Assembly: GCA_040756575.1 (NCBI GenBank)
Contig: JBFLYP010000001.1
Span: forward strand, 186,001-250,000
Direction: 5' to 3'
Source: DTYU01 sp040756575
GTDB taxonomy: Bacteria > Bacillota > Desulfotomaculia > Desulfotomaculales > Ammonificaceae
DNA: 64,000 bases
Shown here one piece after another: positions 1 to 8,213 of the stretch. The position numbers and the translations under genes were made by a program. The first letter of the stretch is position 1; every line of letters starts with the position of its first letter. The notes beneath the pieces are model-generated. The model was not told the origin of the DNA. It searched no databases and worked only from the letters and a program-made list of their open reading frames with translations.

Positions 1-512
1 TCCTGTCTTTTTTCGGGAGCCCGGCGAATGAAGCTGATCTCGCCGGTCTGCTGCCCGAATTCGGCCAAAAGCTTAAGACCCACCTCTTCGGCAAGCTGGT
101 TTTTCTTTTTCCCTGCGGCTTCAATACCTAAGTCCGCCGCCACCGCGCGGAGCTTTGCCTCATCACGGATCTCAAAGCCCGGCGCTTCCCCACGTGCCGC
201 CGCCAGGAAGGTAAACACCACCTCCCGTGCGTGGTCGGAATGGGCCGCAACCCCCGCGGCGATCATCCGGCCGAAGTTCCTGGCGGAAACCGTTTCCGCC
301 GTTGCACCGCACACCCCCGTATCAGATACGGTGCCGCTGTCGCTCACCCGGCAGGGGCCCATGTAACAAATCCGGCAGCACGTGCCACCCGTCCCGTAAG
401 GGCACGCCTTTTTCCCCTGCGCCCGGTGGAAAACCGTCTTGAGCCCTTCCCGGGTGGTTTTGGCGATCATCTTCTGGCTCGCGGTGCAATTGGTCAACAG
501 CTTCTCTTTCAC
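1..512 (-). CDS. cooS: Anaerobic CO dehydrogenase catalytic subunit, N-terminal part (runs off left edge)
   Basis: Reading the minus strand from GTG at 512 gives an open frame to the window edge (about 170 codons). Near residues 34-60 it has the CooS N-terminal cysteine cluster CPYGTGGTCCRICYMGPC, followed by GVCGATAETV and NFGRMIAAGVAAHSDHARE, which are characteristic of the nickel-iron CO dehydrogenase. These cysteines bind the B- and D-type 4Fe-4S clusters. The enzyme interconverts CO and CO2 in the cytoplasm. A ribosome site AAGGAGG lies about 10 bases before the GTG. It is the last visible gene of the cooC-nuoEFG-like operon and follows the NuoG-like gene by 15 bases, so the NuoEFG-like subunits are its likely electron partners. 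The C-cluster region is outside the window. Confidence 0.93.
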   Translation of the reverse strand, partial: MKEKLLTNCTASQKMIAKTTREGLKTVFHRAQGKKACPYGTGGTCCRICYMGPCRVSDSGTVSDTGVCGATAETVSARNFGRMIAAGVAAHSDHAREVVFTFLAAARGEAPGFEIRDEAKLRAVAADLGIEAAGKKKNQLAEEVGLKLLAEFGQQTGEISFIRRAPEKRQ

Positions 513-527
513 TAACCGACTGCCTCC

Positions 528-3014
528 TTAAAGCTTTGATACTTCTGCCATAACAGGTTCGTTGGGTGCTTCTGGTTTTAATAAAGTATTGGTCTTGGCC
601 ATATAGGCCGGCATCGTGGCAACACCCGTCGGAAGAGACGGATCGATATGCAGGGACGTATTAACCTCCCCCTGTGCCGCCGTCACCGTCACGGCCGTCC
701 CTTCGGCCAACCCCAGACGATCGGCGTCAGCCGGAGAGACCGCAACGAAATCACCGCCGTAAGGGCAAAGGTCCCGGAGACCGCCATAGAGGCTCCAGGA
801 ACTGTTATAGCAGCCGAATCTGGGCGCAAAAGGAACCAGACGCAAAGAACCCCCCTGCTCCGCTCCCGGTTTTGTGTCATCAACCGGTAGAAATGCCAGC
901 CGGGGTACGGTACTGGATTTTGCGCCGAAATCCGGTATTATTGACAGAATTTCGTCTCTAAGCTGCCTTGATGGTCCTAAACCGCCATTCAATTTCGACA
1001 TCAATTCCCCGATAACCTGCACAGCGTCGAAAGTTTTTTCCGGTAATACTTTCCCCGTCTGGCGGACCTTGCATTCCACGTTTACGAAGGTACCGCCTGT
1101 TTCTGCAGGCGCCGAAAGCGGTAAAACCACGTCGGCCATCCCGGCCGTCTCCGTAACGAAGAGATCCTGCACCACGAGAAAATCTAATTTCTTGAGCCGC
1201 CGGGCGATCCCGCCGCAGTCCGGAAAAGAAACCGCCGGATCCTCGCCGAGGATGTAAAGGCCTTTAACAAGCGAGCCTTCCGCTAACATCTCTCCCGCCG
1301 TAAGCCCCGGCGTCTCCGGCAGTTCCGCTCCCCAGAGCCTGGAGAATTCGCCGACCGCCTGCGAATTCGGAAACGTTTCTGCAACAGCGCCCATCCGCCA
1401 CACACCCTGAGCGTTTACCAATGAGTGTCCCAAAAACAGTGCATTGCTTACTCTCCCCGTCAACAAGCAGAGGTTGACCGCGGCACGCCCGGCGTTCCAA
1501 GTCACCCCGTCAACTGCCAGTACGGCAACGCCCTTGGCATTTTTATCCGCCCAAAGCTCGGCCGCCGCCGCGATTTCTTCCGCGGCCAACCCCGTAGGCG
1601 CACTTGCGGCCGCGCGGAGGCCCTTTTTAAATGCACCGAACTTGTCCGCCTGCAGCTTTTCTACCTGGGCGTCGCCTGTCAGCTCCAAGACGGCCTGCGC
1701 CAGTTGCTGCAGCGCCAGGTGCTCGGTGCCGGGAACCGCCCGCAACCAGACTTTTGCCACCTGTGCAGGCCGCCCGTTGTAAAAGCCCAAGTAAATTACC
1801 TTTGCGCCCTTCTCTGCCGCCTGCTTTATCTTCCCCCAAACGGCGGGAACCCGCCGCCAAACATCACCGATTACCAAAAGCACGCCCGCGCCGGCAATAT
1901 CCTCTAAAGAGGCATAGCCCCTTACTCCGCCAAGTGCCGCTTCGCATTCCCGCAGAAGGTCAAGACCGGCAAAGCGCAAACCGGTATCCACATTGTTTGT
2001 CTTCAGACCGGCCCGAATGAACTTCTGGAAGGCGTAGGCGGTTTCGTTAGTAACCGAAGCTCCTGCAATCCCGCCGACACTCCGGGGCCCGTGTTCATCC
2101 CTGAGCTTGGCAAGGCGGCTTGCCGTCAGCCCGAGCGCTTCCTCCCAGCTTGCCGGAACCAGTTCATCACCCTTGCGCACCAGGGGGGTTTTCAGCCGCC
2201 GGTCGCTGACAAGGTAGCCGTAACCGAACCTGCCGCGAACGCAAAGGTAGTCGACCGGCGCTTCCGTTGTCACCTTCACTATTTCTCCCTGTTTCAGGTT
2301 AAAGTACAATTCGCAGGCGCTGCCGCAGTACCCGCAATGGCTTTTAACCTTTTCCAATTCCCACTCGCGTCCCTTCCCGCGCCTGTTCTTTTCTAAAAGC
2401 GCACCCGTGGGGCAAACACCGACGCAACTGCCGCAGAAATCGCACCCCGCCTCCTGAAGCGGCCTGTCCAGGGCAGTCGATACCCTGGTCTCGATTCCCC
2501 GCTTCATAAAGTCCAGGATATCCGCCCCCTGTGCCCGGCACACCCTGATACACCGCCCGCACAGAATACAGAGGTTATAATTGCGGAGTATAAACGGGTT
2601 GCTCTCATCAACCGCATACCCGGGATCGCGTACAGGGAAGGAAGGACGTTCGACCCTTAGCTCGTACGCATATTGCTGCAGTTTACACTCCCCGCTCTTA
2701 TCGCAGCTCAAACAGAGTCCTGGGTGGCGCGAGAGTAGAAGCTCGATGATGAACCGCCTGGCCTCCCTGATCTGGTCGGTATTGGTCCGGACAACCATTT
2801 CCGGGGCAACCTTCCGCATGCAGGAGACCACCAGGCCTTTTACCTTTTCGATCTCCACCAGGCAGATCCGGCAGGCTCCTGTTCCTTTGAGCCCCGAGCA
2901 GTAACAGAGGTGCGGGATTTCGATTCCCGCTGCCCGTGCTGCATAAAGGACGGTGGTGCCTTTCGGCACGGACACCTCCCGATCATCAATGATTATTTTG
3001 ACAAAATCGGCCAA
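528..3014 (-). CDS. NuoG-like molybdopterin-family iron-sulfur subunit without an FDH active-site Cys/Sec
   Basis: An 828-residue protein starting at TTG behind GGAGGAAGG. Domains in order: 2Fe-2S plant-type ferredoxin (Cys 37, 48, 51 and about 66), His-Cys type 4Fe-4S (around 95-112), two 4Fe-4S motifs (CILCGRCIRVC near 150, CDFCGSCVGVCPTG near 191), the molybdopterin-oxidoreductase 4Fe-4S motif CGYCGSAC near 227, the large molybdopterin fold and a C-terminal dinucleotide-binding domain. Formate dehydrogenases carry Cys or Sec just after NNxDH; here the segment reads NNVDTGLRFAG, with no Cys or Sec. It is therefore more like NuoG or the electron-wire part of NADH-linked complexes than an active FDH. 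It lies between the NuoF-like gene set and cooS. Inferred role: carry electrons between CO dehydrogenase/ferredoxin and NAD(P). Confidence 0.82.
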   Translation of the reverse strand: MADFVKIIIDDREVSVPKGTTVLYAARAAGIEIPHLCYCSGLKGTGACRICLVEIEKVKGLVVSCMRKVAPEMVVRTNTDQIREARRFIIELLLSRHPGLCLSCDKSGECKLQQYAYELRVERPSFPVRDPGYAVDESNPFILRNYNLCILCGRCIRVCRAQGADILDFMKRGIETRVSTALDRPLQEAGCDFCGSCVGVCPTGALLEKNRRGKGREWELEKVKSHCGYCGSACELYFNLKQGEIVKVTTEAPVDYLCVRGRFGYGYLVSDRRLKTPLVRKGDELVPASWEEALGLTASRLAKLRDEHGPRSVGGIAGASVTNETAYAFQKFIRAGLKTNNVDTGLRFAGLDLLRECEAALGGVRGYASLEDIAGAGVLLVIGDVWRRVPAVWGKIKQAAEKGAKVIYLGFYNGRPAQVAKVWLRAVPGTEHLALQQLAQAVLELTGDAQVEKLQADKFGAFKKGLRAAASAPTGLAAEEIAAAAELWADKNAKGVAVLAVDGVTWNAGRAAVNLCLLTGRVSNALFLGHSLVNAQGVWRMGAVAETFPNSQAVGEFSRLWGAELPETPGLTAGEMLAEGSLVKGLYILGEDPAVSFPDCGGIARRLKKLDFLVVQDLFVTETAGMADVVLPLSAPAETGGTFVNVECKVRQTGKVLPEKTFDAVQVIGELMSKLNGGLGPSRQLRDEILSIIPDFGAKSSTVPRLAFLPVDDTKPGAEQGGSLRLVPFAPRFGCYNSSWSLYGGLRDLCPYGGDFVAVSPADADRLGLAEGTAVTVTAAQGEVNTSLHIDPSLPTGVATMPAYMAKTNTLLKPEAPNEPVMAEVSKL

Positions 3015-3033
3015 AACTTCCTTCCTCCTTTAT

Positions 3034-3555
3034 TTAAACCACTTCAATCGCCTGATCTGCGCAAACATCAATGCACGCCCCGCAACGCGTACACTTTTCC
3101 TGAATAATTTCGTAGGGTTGGTTATCCGCACGGTAAGGGATATAGGGATTACCGACAACCGCCTCTGCGGGACAAACCTCCCGGCACTTATCGCACTGAG
3201 TGCACCGGTCAGGGTTTACCCGGTAGCGCAGCATTTCCCGGCAGGACCTTTCGGGACACCGGTTCGCCTCTATATGCACCCTGAAAGACTCTTGGTGCTC
3301 CTCCAACACCTGGGCCAGACTTCCCACCGCTTTCTGCCCGTATTTGCATAGAGCAGTAACGAATACCTCTGCACAGATCTTCTTCAACTGGTTAACGTCC
3401 TCGATTGTAGCTTCGCCCCGCCGCAACCGCTCTAAAGCATCAATTATCATGGGTGCAGCAGTCATGCAGGGAATGCATTTACCGCACAACTGCTCTTCGG
3501 TAAATGTCATATAATCCTGGTAGGCCTTCGTGACAGCGCATACAGCCCCGCTCAT
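3034..3555 (-). CDS. NuoF-C-terminal-like and 2x[4Fe-4S] ferredoxin-domain protein
   Basis: A 173-residue protein whose first half resembles the NuoF 4Fe-4S region (CGKCIPC near residue 24 and a later Cys in TALCKYGQ). The second half has two ferredoxin clusters (CTQCDKCREVCP and CTRCGACIDVC). It looks like the C-terminal third of the NuoF-like subunit as a stand-alone protein. The ATG at 3555 overlaps the stop of the upstream nuoF-like gene (ATGA), which implies translational coupling. It probably relays electrons inside the same complex. No flavin or nucleotide-binding domain is present, so it cannot replace the NuoF-like subunit. Confidence 0.75.
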   Translation of the reverse strand: MSGAVCAVTKAYQDYMTFTEEQLCGKCIPCMTAAPMIIDALERLRRGEATIEDVNQLKKICAEVFVTALCKYGQKAVGSLAQVLEEHQESFRVHIEANRCPERSCREMLRYRVNPDRCTQCDKCREVCPAEAVVGNPYIPYRADNQPYEIIQEKCTRCGACIDVCADQAIEVV

Positions 3556-5426
3556 CTGTTGACCGCCTCCTCTTGCACTTCCGGTTCAATCCGGATGCAG
3601 CCGATCGGGCAAACCGCCAGACACGTACCGCACCGCTTGCAGAGCACGGTTTCAATAAAAAATCTGTCGCGCCCTTCAATAACCGCCCCATGGGGGCAGC
3701 TCTGCTTGCAGAGCCCACACAGGATACAATCCTCGCCGACAACATAAAGCCCCAGCGACGTACAGGCCTGTGCCGGGCAGCGTTTTCCCCTGATATGGGC
3801 CTCATATTCCCGGCGGAAGTACCGGATGGTTGAGAGTACCGGGTTCGGTGCACTCTGCCCCAGGCCGCAAAGCGAAGTCTTCTTAATCATCAGCCCAAGC
3901 TTCTCCAGGCGCTCGATATCCCCTTCACGGCCTTCGCCGGCCACAATCCGGTCGAGAATCTGGAGCATTTCGTAAGTCCCGATCCGGCACGGAGGGCATT
4001 TGCCGCATGACTCTTGCTGCGTGAACGAAAGAAAGAACCGGGCGAATTCCACCATGCAGTTCTTACCGTCAACCACTACCATCCCGCCGGAGCCCATCAT
4101 CGAACCAAGTCTCGTGAGCGATTCAAAGTCTAAAGGCGTATCTATATGTGCGTCAGGGATGCAGCCGCCGGAAGGCCCGCCGGTTTGCACCGCCTTGAAC
4201 TCGCCTTCTTCGAGAATGCCGCCGCCGACCTTATACACAACCTCGCGCAGGGTCATTCCCATGGGGACCTCGATAAGACCGGTATTCTTTACCTTCCCGG
4301 TAATGCAAAACGCTTTCGTCCCCTTGGACCTTTCCGTCCCGTACCGGGCATACCATTCACCGCCATTGGTGATGATCGCCGGAATGTTGGCGAATGTCTC
4401 CACGTTGTTAAGACAGGTCGGCAAACCCCACAATCCTTGTTCCACCGAACGGGGCGGCGTCACCCGCGGCGAGGGACGCTTCCCCTCGATCGAAATCATC
4501 AGCGTGGTTGACTCGCCACATACAAAAGCTCCCGCACCCTTCTTCAGTTGAATATCGAAGTTTAGGCCGCTGCCGAGAATATTTTCCCCTAAAAGTCCAA
4601 GAGCCCGCGCCTGATCCAGGGCGATCCCGAGACGCTTTACGGCAAGCGGATACTCCTGGCGGACATAGATGTATCCCTCGCTGCAGTTCCCGATTGCATA
4701 AGCGCAGAGGATCATCCCTTCAATCACCGCATGCGGGTCGCCCTCCATCAGGCTGGCATCCATGAAGGCTCCGGGGTCTCCCTCGTCGCCGTTGCAGATC
4801 ACAAACTTCCGGCTGCCTGGCACACGGCGCGCTCCTTCCCACTTTACCCCTGTGGGAAAACCGGCACCACCGCGCCCTCTTATTCCTGACTTTTTTACTT
4901 CTTCGATCACCTCATCGGGTGTGATTTCGGTAAGCGCTTTGGCCAGCGCCATATAACCGCCAACGGCTATGTAATCCTCAATATCCATCGGATTGATCCG
5001 GCCCAGGTTCCGCAAGGCTATTCTCACCTGGTTCTGGAAAAACGGCATCTCATCCGCGCAACGGCAAACGGCCCCGGTTTCCGGTTCCCGGTACAAATGT
5101 TGGACGAGTACGCCGCCACGCCTGACAACGATATCTACAACCTTCGGCACGTCAAATGCCGTGACCCTTTGCAGGAAATAGTTGCTTGGCTCAACCGTTA
5201 CTACCGGCGCCCCCTGGCAGAATCCCTGGCAGCCAGTCGGGATCACCATTGCCGCTACCCCCTGGCGCGCTATCTCCGCCGCCAGGGCCTTATATACGTC
5301 CTCAGCACCTGCGGCCAGGCACCCGTTGCCCATGCAAACCTTAACCACACACCCCCGGCCCGCCCGCTGCGCCGCTAATCTCTTAGCCAAGACTTCCAGC
5401 ATCAGCCGGTTCTCAATCCTGGCCAT
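3552..5426 (-). CDS. NuoF/HydB-like NAD(P)H-binding flavoprotein subunit
   Basis: About 624 residues from ATG 5426, chosen because GAGGAG lies 8 bases before it; a GTG lies 9 bases upstream. Domains: thioredoxin-like 2Fe-2S domain (Cys in VCMGNGC and GCQGFC, residues about 30-75), FMN and NADH-binding region (GRGGAGFPTGVKW near 185), SLBB region, NuoF 4Fe-4S motif (ESCGKCPPCRIG near 470) and two C-terminal ferredoxin clusters. This architecture is that of HydB/HymB or NfnB-like subunits of soluble bifurcating hydrogenases and NADH-linked formate dehydrogenases. It should exchange electrons between NAD(P)H and the iron-sulfur chain. It overlaps the end of the NuoE-like gene by 14 bases. No hydrogenase H-cluster subunit occurs in the operon. 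Confidence 0.88.
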   Translation of the reverse strand: MARIENRLMLEVLAKRLAAQRAGRGCVVKVCMGNGCLAAGAEDVYKALAAEIARQGVAAMVIPTGCQGFCQGAPVVTVEPSNYFLQRVTAFDVPKVVDIVVRRGGVLVQHLYREPETGAVCRCADEMPFFQNQVRIALRNLGRINPMDIEDYIAVGGYMALAKALTEITPDEVIEEVKKSGIRGRGGAGFPTGVKWEGARRVPGSRKFVICNGDEGDPGAFMDASLMEGDPHAVIEGMILCAYAIGNCSEGYIYVRQEYPLAVKRLGIALDQARALGLLGENILGSGLNFDIQLKKGAGAFVCGESTTLMISIEGKRPSPRVTPPRSVEQGLWGLPTCLNNVETFANIPAIITNGGEWYARYGTERSKGTKAFCITGKVKNTGLIEVPMGMTLREVVYKVGGGILEEGEFKAVQTGGPSGGCIPDAHIDTPLDFESLTRLGSMMGSGGMVVVDGKNCMVEFARFFLSFTQQESCGKCPPCRIGTYEMLQILDRIVAGEGREGDIERLEKLGLMIKKTSLCGLGQSAPNPVLSTIRYFRREYEAHIRGKRCPAQACTSLGLYVVGEDCILCGLCKQSCPHGAVIEGRDRFFIETVLCKRCGTCLAVCPIGCIRIEPEVQEEAVNR

Positions 5427-5886
5427 TGTTCCCACTCCTCTTCAGGGCGGCTAAAACCTTTTCCGGGTTGAGCACCGTCTGAGCCTTTTCATTTATGACC
5501 ACCACCGGCGCCAAAGCACAACACCCGACGCAGTTCACCGTTTCAAGGGTAAAATTAAGGTCGGGCGAGGTCTCGCCGCTTTTCAGCCCCAGTCCCTCTT
5601 CGAGCTTACCCAGGATTCTTCCGGAGCCCCGGACATGGCAGGCGGTACCGCGGCACACCCGGATGATGTTTTTTCCCCGGGGAACAAAATAAAACCGCGT
5701 ATAAAACGTAGCCACACCGTAAATCTCCGCCGTAGAAACACCTAACTCCCGGGAAACAACTTCAACCGCCTCTTCAGGCAGATATCCGAATTGCTCCTGA
5801 ATATCCTGGAGAACGTGTATCAGCACCCCTTCTTTTCCCTTGACACCGCTTACGATTTCCCGTGCCCGCTCAGCCACGTCGGCCAT
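5413..5886 (-). CDS. NuoE/HydC-like [2Fe-2S] subunit
   Basis: A 157-residue protein with a four-helix N-terminus and a thioredoxin-like 2Fe-2S domain. Cluster ligands are seen as C-x4-C in CRGTACH (about 90-95) and C-x3-C in CVGCC (about 130-134). The block YGVATFYTRF is the family signature. It forms the NADH-oxidising head with the NuoF-like protein encoded immediately downstream. The gene follows cooC directly (start 5886, cooC stop 5887). Length is typical for HydC/NuoE. Confidence 0.9.
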   Translation of the reverse strand: MADVAERAREIVSGVKGKEGVLIHVLQDIQEQFGYLPEEAVEVVSRELGVSTAEIYGVATFYTRFYFVPRGKNIIRVCRGTACHVRGSGRILGKLEEGLGLKSGETSPDLNFTLETVNCVGCCALAPVVVINEKAQTVLNPEKVLAALKRSGNNGQD

Positions 5887-6642
5887 TTAATTCACTCTCT
5901 CCTTATCCAGTTCATCTTTTATCTTCGCCACGGCGTTTACAAAATCAGCTCCAAAATCTGCCTCACCGCGGTATGCTGCCCGGTCGAACGGCAGCATTCC
6001 AATGACCTTCTCCGGGAAGGCCGCCTCAATAAGGGCAGCATCCCCCCCGGACTCAACCTTATTACCCACCACCGCTACCCGCGGCACCCCTATGTCCGCT
6101 GCCAGCCCTTCCACCAGGAGCCCGGTATTAATGCTTCGGCTGTTCGGCTCGGTTACGATCAGCAGAACGTCCACTCCCCGCGCCGTACCGCGGGAAAGGT
6201 GCTCAATGCCCGCGGGCATATCCATTATCACCACCTCGTCCCTTTCCAGAAGAAGGGCGGTCATAACAGCGTTTAAAAATACGTTTTCCCGGCAGTAGCA
6301 ACTGGTCCCGCCCTTTTTCAACCCCCCCATCCGTATAAACAGGATGTTGCCGAACTTGTAGGAAAAGTCATCAAGAATCTCCGCCACTTCCGGGTTTAGG
6401 GTAAAAAACTCTCCTTCTCCCCCCATCACCTTATTGATCTGCTCTTTCATCTCTATAACCGGCCGGATTTTTTTCGCGGCTGCTCCGGTAATTCCCACCG
6501 CCTCCGCAAGCGAAGCATCCGGGTCTGCGTCAACCGCATAGACCCGGCGGCAACTTACCGCATAAGCCCGGATGAGGGCCGCAGCCAATGTGGTCTTGCC
6601 GGCACCGCCCTTTCCGGAAACAGCAATCTTTATTCCTTTCAA
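5887..6642 (-). CDS. cooC: CooC-family CO dehydrogenase nickel-insertion ATPase
   Basis: A 251-residue P-loop ATPase of the MinD/CooC group. Visible are the deviant Walker A GKGGAGKTT at about residue 11, the signature AVDADPDASLAEAVG, the CxC metal motif in TSCYCREN, and a Walker B-like VVIMDMPAG. Family members dimerise, bind nickel through CxC and help nickel insertion into CO dehydrogenase. Start is TTG 6642 behind AAGGGG. First gene of the operon, immediately downstream of a sigma-A promoter and palindrome, which fits dedicated maturation of the CooS encoded at the operon end. Confidence 0.88.
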   Translation of the reverse strand: MKGIKIAVSGKGGAGKTTLAAALIRAYAVSCRRVYAVDADPDASLAEAVGITGAAAKKIRPVIEMKEQINKVMGGEGEFFTLNPEVAEILDDFSYKFGNILFIRMGGLKKGGTSCYCRENVFLNAVMTALLLERDEVVIMDMPAGIEHLSRGTARGVDVLLIVTEPNSRSINTGLLVEGLAADIGVPRVAVVGNKVESGGDAALIEAAFPEKVIGMLPFDRAAYRGEADFGADFVNAVAKIKDELDKERVN

Positions 6643-6659
6643 CCTTTTACCCCTTAATT

Positions 6660-6674
6660 TCCAGTGTCACTGGA
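6660..6674. promoter_or_regulatory. Perfect 15-bp palindrome, candidate operator of the CO operon
   Basis: The sequence TCCAGTGTCACTGGA is a perfect odd-length palindrome. It sits just downstream of the expected transcription start of the cooC promoter, a position where a bound repressor would block transcription. The half-site CCAGTG does not clearly match the CooA consensus (TGTCR-N6-YGACA type). The cognate regulator is not in the window. Confidence 0.5.
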
Positions 6675-6684
6675 TTAAAGTAGG

Positions 6685-6713
6685 ATTATAAGTGACTACA
6701 GAAATATTGTAAA
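6685..6713 (-). promoter_or_regulatory. Sigma-A promoter of the cooC-nuoEFG-cooS operon
   Basis: On the minus strand TTTACA (6708-6713) and TATAAT (6685-6690) are separated by exactly 17 bases. The cooC start is 43 bases downstream of the -10. Confidence 0.75.
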
Positions 6714-7035
6714 TAGCTCCATTCTTAACGGGCAAATTTAGTATTCCAAGCGCACGTAAAACGAACTCACCGGTTAAGGGGCCTTTTAGATAAAGAAAAG
6801 GGCAAACCGTAAGTCGCCCCCCGTTCAAATCTCATCCTCCAGATCCGTTCGTTCCGCAGGCTCTGACCTCACACCTCTCACTTCCCACGCAGGGAGATCA
6901 CCGGTATAAGGCCGTTTTCAGTTCCCCGCTTTTAAGGTCTGAAAATACCCGCTAAGTAAACGGCAATTATGCATAAAAAGTCACCCGCCCGGAAATAATT
7001 CAAATAGCTCCGCTATAAAACTCTATCTCTCCCCA

Positions 7036-7062
7036 TCCAGCGGTATCCGCTGGACTTTTTTT
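7036..7062 (+). terminator. Rho-independent terminator-like hairpin upstream of tupA
   Basis: Eight-base perfect stem TCCAGCGG/CCGCTGGA with a TAT loop, followed by a run of seven T. No plus-strand gene precedes it, so it may end a short leader transcript, or terminate readthrough in the divergent region between the CO and tup operons. The 6720-7035 stretch shows no gene that I can support. Confidence 0.6.
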
Positions 7063-7340
7063 GTTTAAGTCTGCAAACATCCATTCGCAGGCAGGAATTC
7101 CGGTGAAAGCACCGAATAATAGCGTAGGCTTCTCCGAGTCTCCTGGCCTAAGGCACCAGAAAAATGCTACGGCAGGCAGACCGATAGGGTGCGTCTGGAA
7201 ACGGGCGTGCCTCCCGGTGCGGAAAGGAGGGATCAGCTCTGGCTTTGTCAGGGCCGGGTTTCTCTATGCACGGGCAGCCCGGCTCTTCTGTTTCCTTTCA
7301 TTTTCGTCTCGCAAGTCTTCAGAAAAGGAGGAAAACCATT
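7063..7340 (+). other. Long GC-rich leader of tupA; possible cofactor/metal-sensing RNA
   Basis: About 280 bases without a convincing gene lie before tupA. They contain several self-complementary blocks, including CCTCCCGGTGCGGAAAGGAGG near 7210-7231 and GCCGGG...CCCGGC (about 7253-7283) followed by a T-rich tract. Molybdenum or tungsten cofactor riboswitches are known upstream of molybdate/tungstate genes in related bacteria, so this is a reasonable location. I could not match the published consensus by eye. Confidence 0.3.
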
Positions 7341-8213
7341 TTGAGAAGAATAGTACCGCTTTCAGCTTTGATCGTGCTCTTCTTGATGGTGACAGCCGGC
7401 GGCTGCGGCAAGAAAATAGGAACTCAGGACACTTCCGCTCCCCAACCCCAAGTAAAAGAGGTAATCCTGGCTACTACCACTTCTACGGTGGACTCCGGGC
7501 TCCTAGACGTTTTGCTACCGGAATTCGAAAGGCAGACCGGTTATAAGGTAAAACCCATTGACGTCGGCACCGGGCAGGCGCTGGCCATGGGGCGTAAGGG
7601 GGAAGCCGACGTCTTGCTCGTTCATGCTCCGAATTCCGAAAAAGAGCTTGTAGACGCAGGCATCGGGATTAACTACCGGCTGGTGATGCATAACGACTTT
7701 ATCATTGTCGGCCCGCCGGAAGACCCGGCCGGCATCAAGGGCAAGTCGAGCACTGAGGCGTTTAAGGCCATCGCGGCGAAGAAGGCCGTATTCATCTCGC
7801 GCGGCGACGACTCAGGAACGCACAAGAAAGAGCTTTCCATCTGGACGGAGGCCGGTGTTACCCCTTCCGGCAACTGGTACCAGGAGTCCGGGCAGGGCAT
7901 GGGTGCAACCCTCCTGATGACCTCCGAAAAGAAGGGGTACACCCTGACCGACCGCGCCACCTACTTGGCGCAAAAGGCGAACGTGAAGCTCGATATCCTT
8001 TCCGAGGGCGACAAGTCCCTGCTCAACATCTATCACGTGATGCAGGTTAATCCGGAGAAATTCGCTAAGGTAAACGCGGACGGGGGCAAGGCGTTCGTCG
8101 AGTTCATGGTGTCGCCTCAGACCCAGAGGATGATCGGCGAATTCGGCAAGGAAAAATTCGGGCAGCCGCTGTTCTTCCCGGACGCCGGCAAGAGGATGGA
8201 AGACCTGGGTTAA
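7341..8213 (+). CDS. tupA: Tungstate-binding lipoprotein of ABC transporter
   Basis: About 290 residues. TTG 7341 was chosen because AAAGGAGG lies 9 bases before it; an upstream in-frame start lacks such a site. The N-terminus is a lipoprotein signal (hydrophobic stretch, then TAGGCGKK). The mature part begins VILATTTSTVDSGLL, the TupA anion-binding motif with consecutive Thr/Ser, and continues with GTGQALAMGRKGEADVLLVHAP and SRGDDSGTHKKE, typical of tungstate-specific binding proteins. It delivers tungstate to TupBC at the membrane. Tungsten is used by many formate and aldehyde oxidoreductases in anaerobes, which fits the setting. The gene is separated from tupB by an unusual 319-base repeat-rich gap. 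Confidence 0.9.
   Translation: MRRIVPLSALIVLFLMVTAGGCGKKIGTQDTSAPQPQVKEVILATTTSTVDSGLLDVLLPEFERQTGYKVKPIDVGTGQALAMGRKGEADVLLVHAPNSEKELVDAGIGINYRLVMHNDFIIVGPPEDPAGIKGKSSTEAFKAIAAKKAVFISRGDDSGTHKKELSIWTEAGVTPSGNWYQESGQGMGATLLMTSEKKGYTLTDRATYLAQKANVKLDILSEGDKSLLNIYHVMQVNPEKFAKVNADGGKAFVEFMVSPQTQRMIGEFGKEKFGQPLFFPDAGKRMEDLG

Noticed and set aside
28..515. Three plus-strand frames at the left edge
   Set aside because: They are antisense to cooS, whose N-terminal cysteine motif is unmistakable on the minus strand.
528..3014. Formate dehydrogenase alpha subunit
   Set aside because: The domain plan fits, but the catalytic Cys/Sec position is absent and no in-frame TGA is seen there. Called NuoG-like instead.
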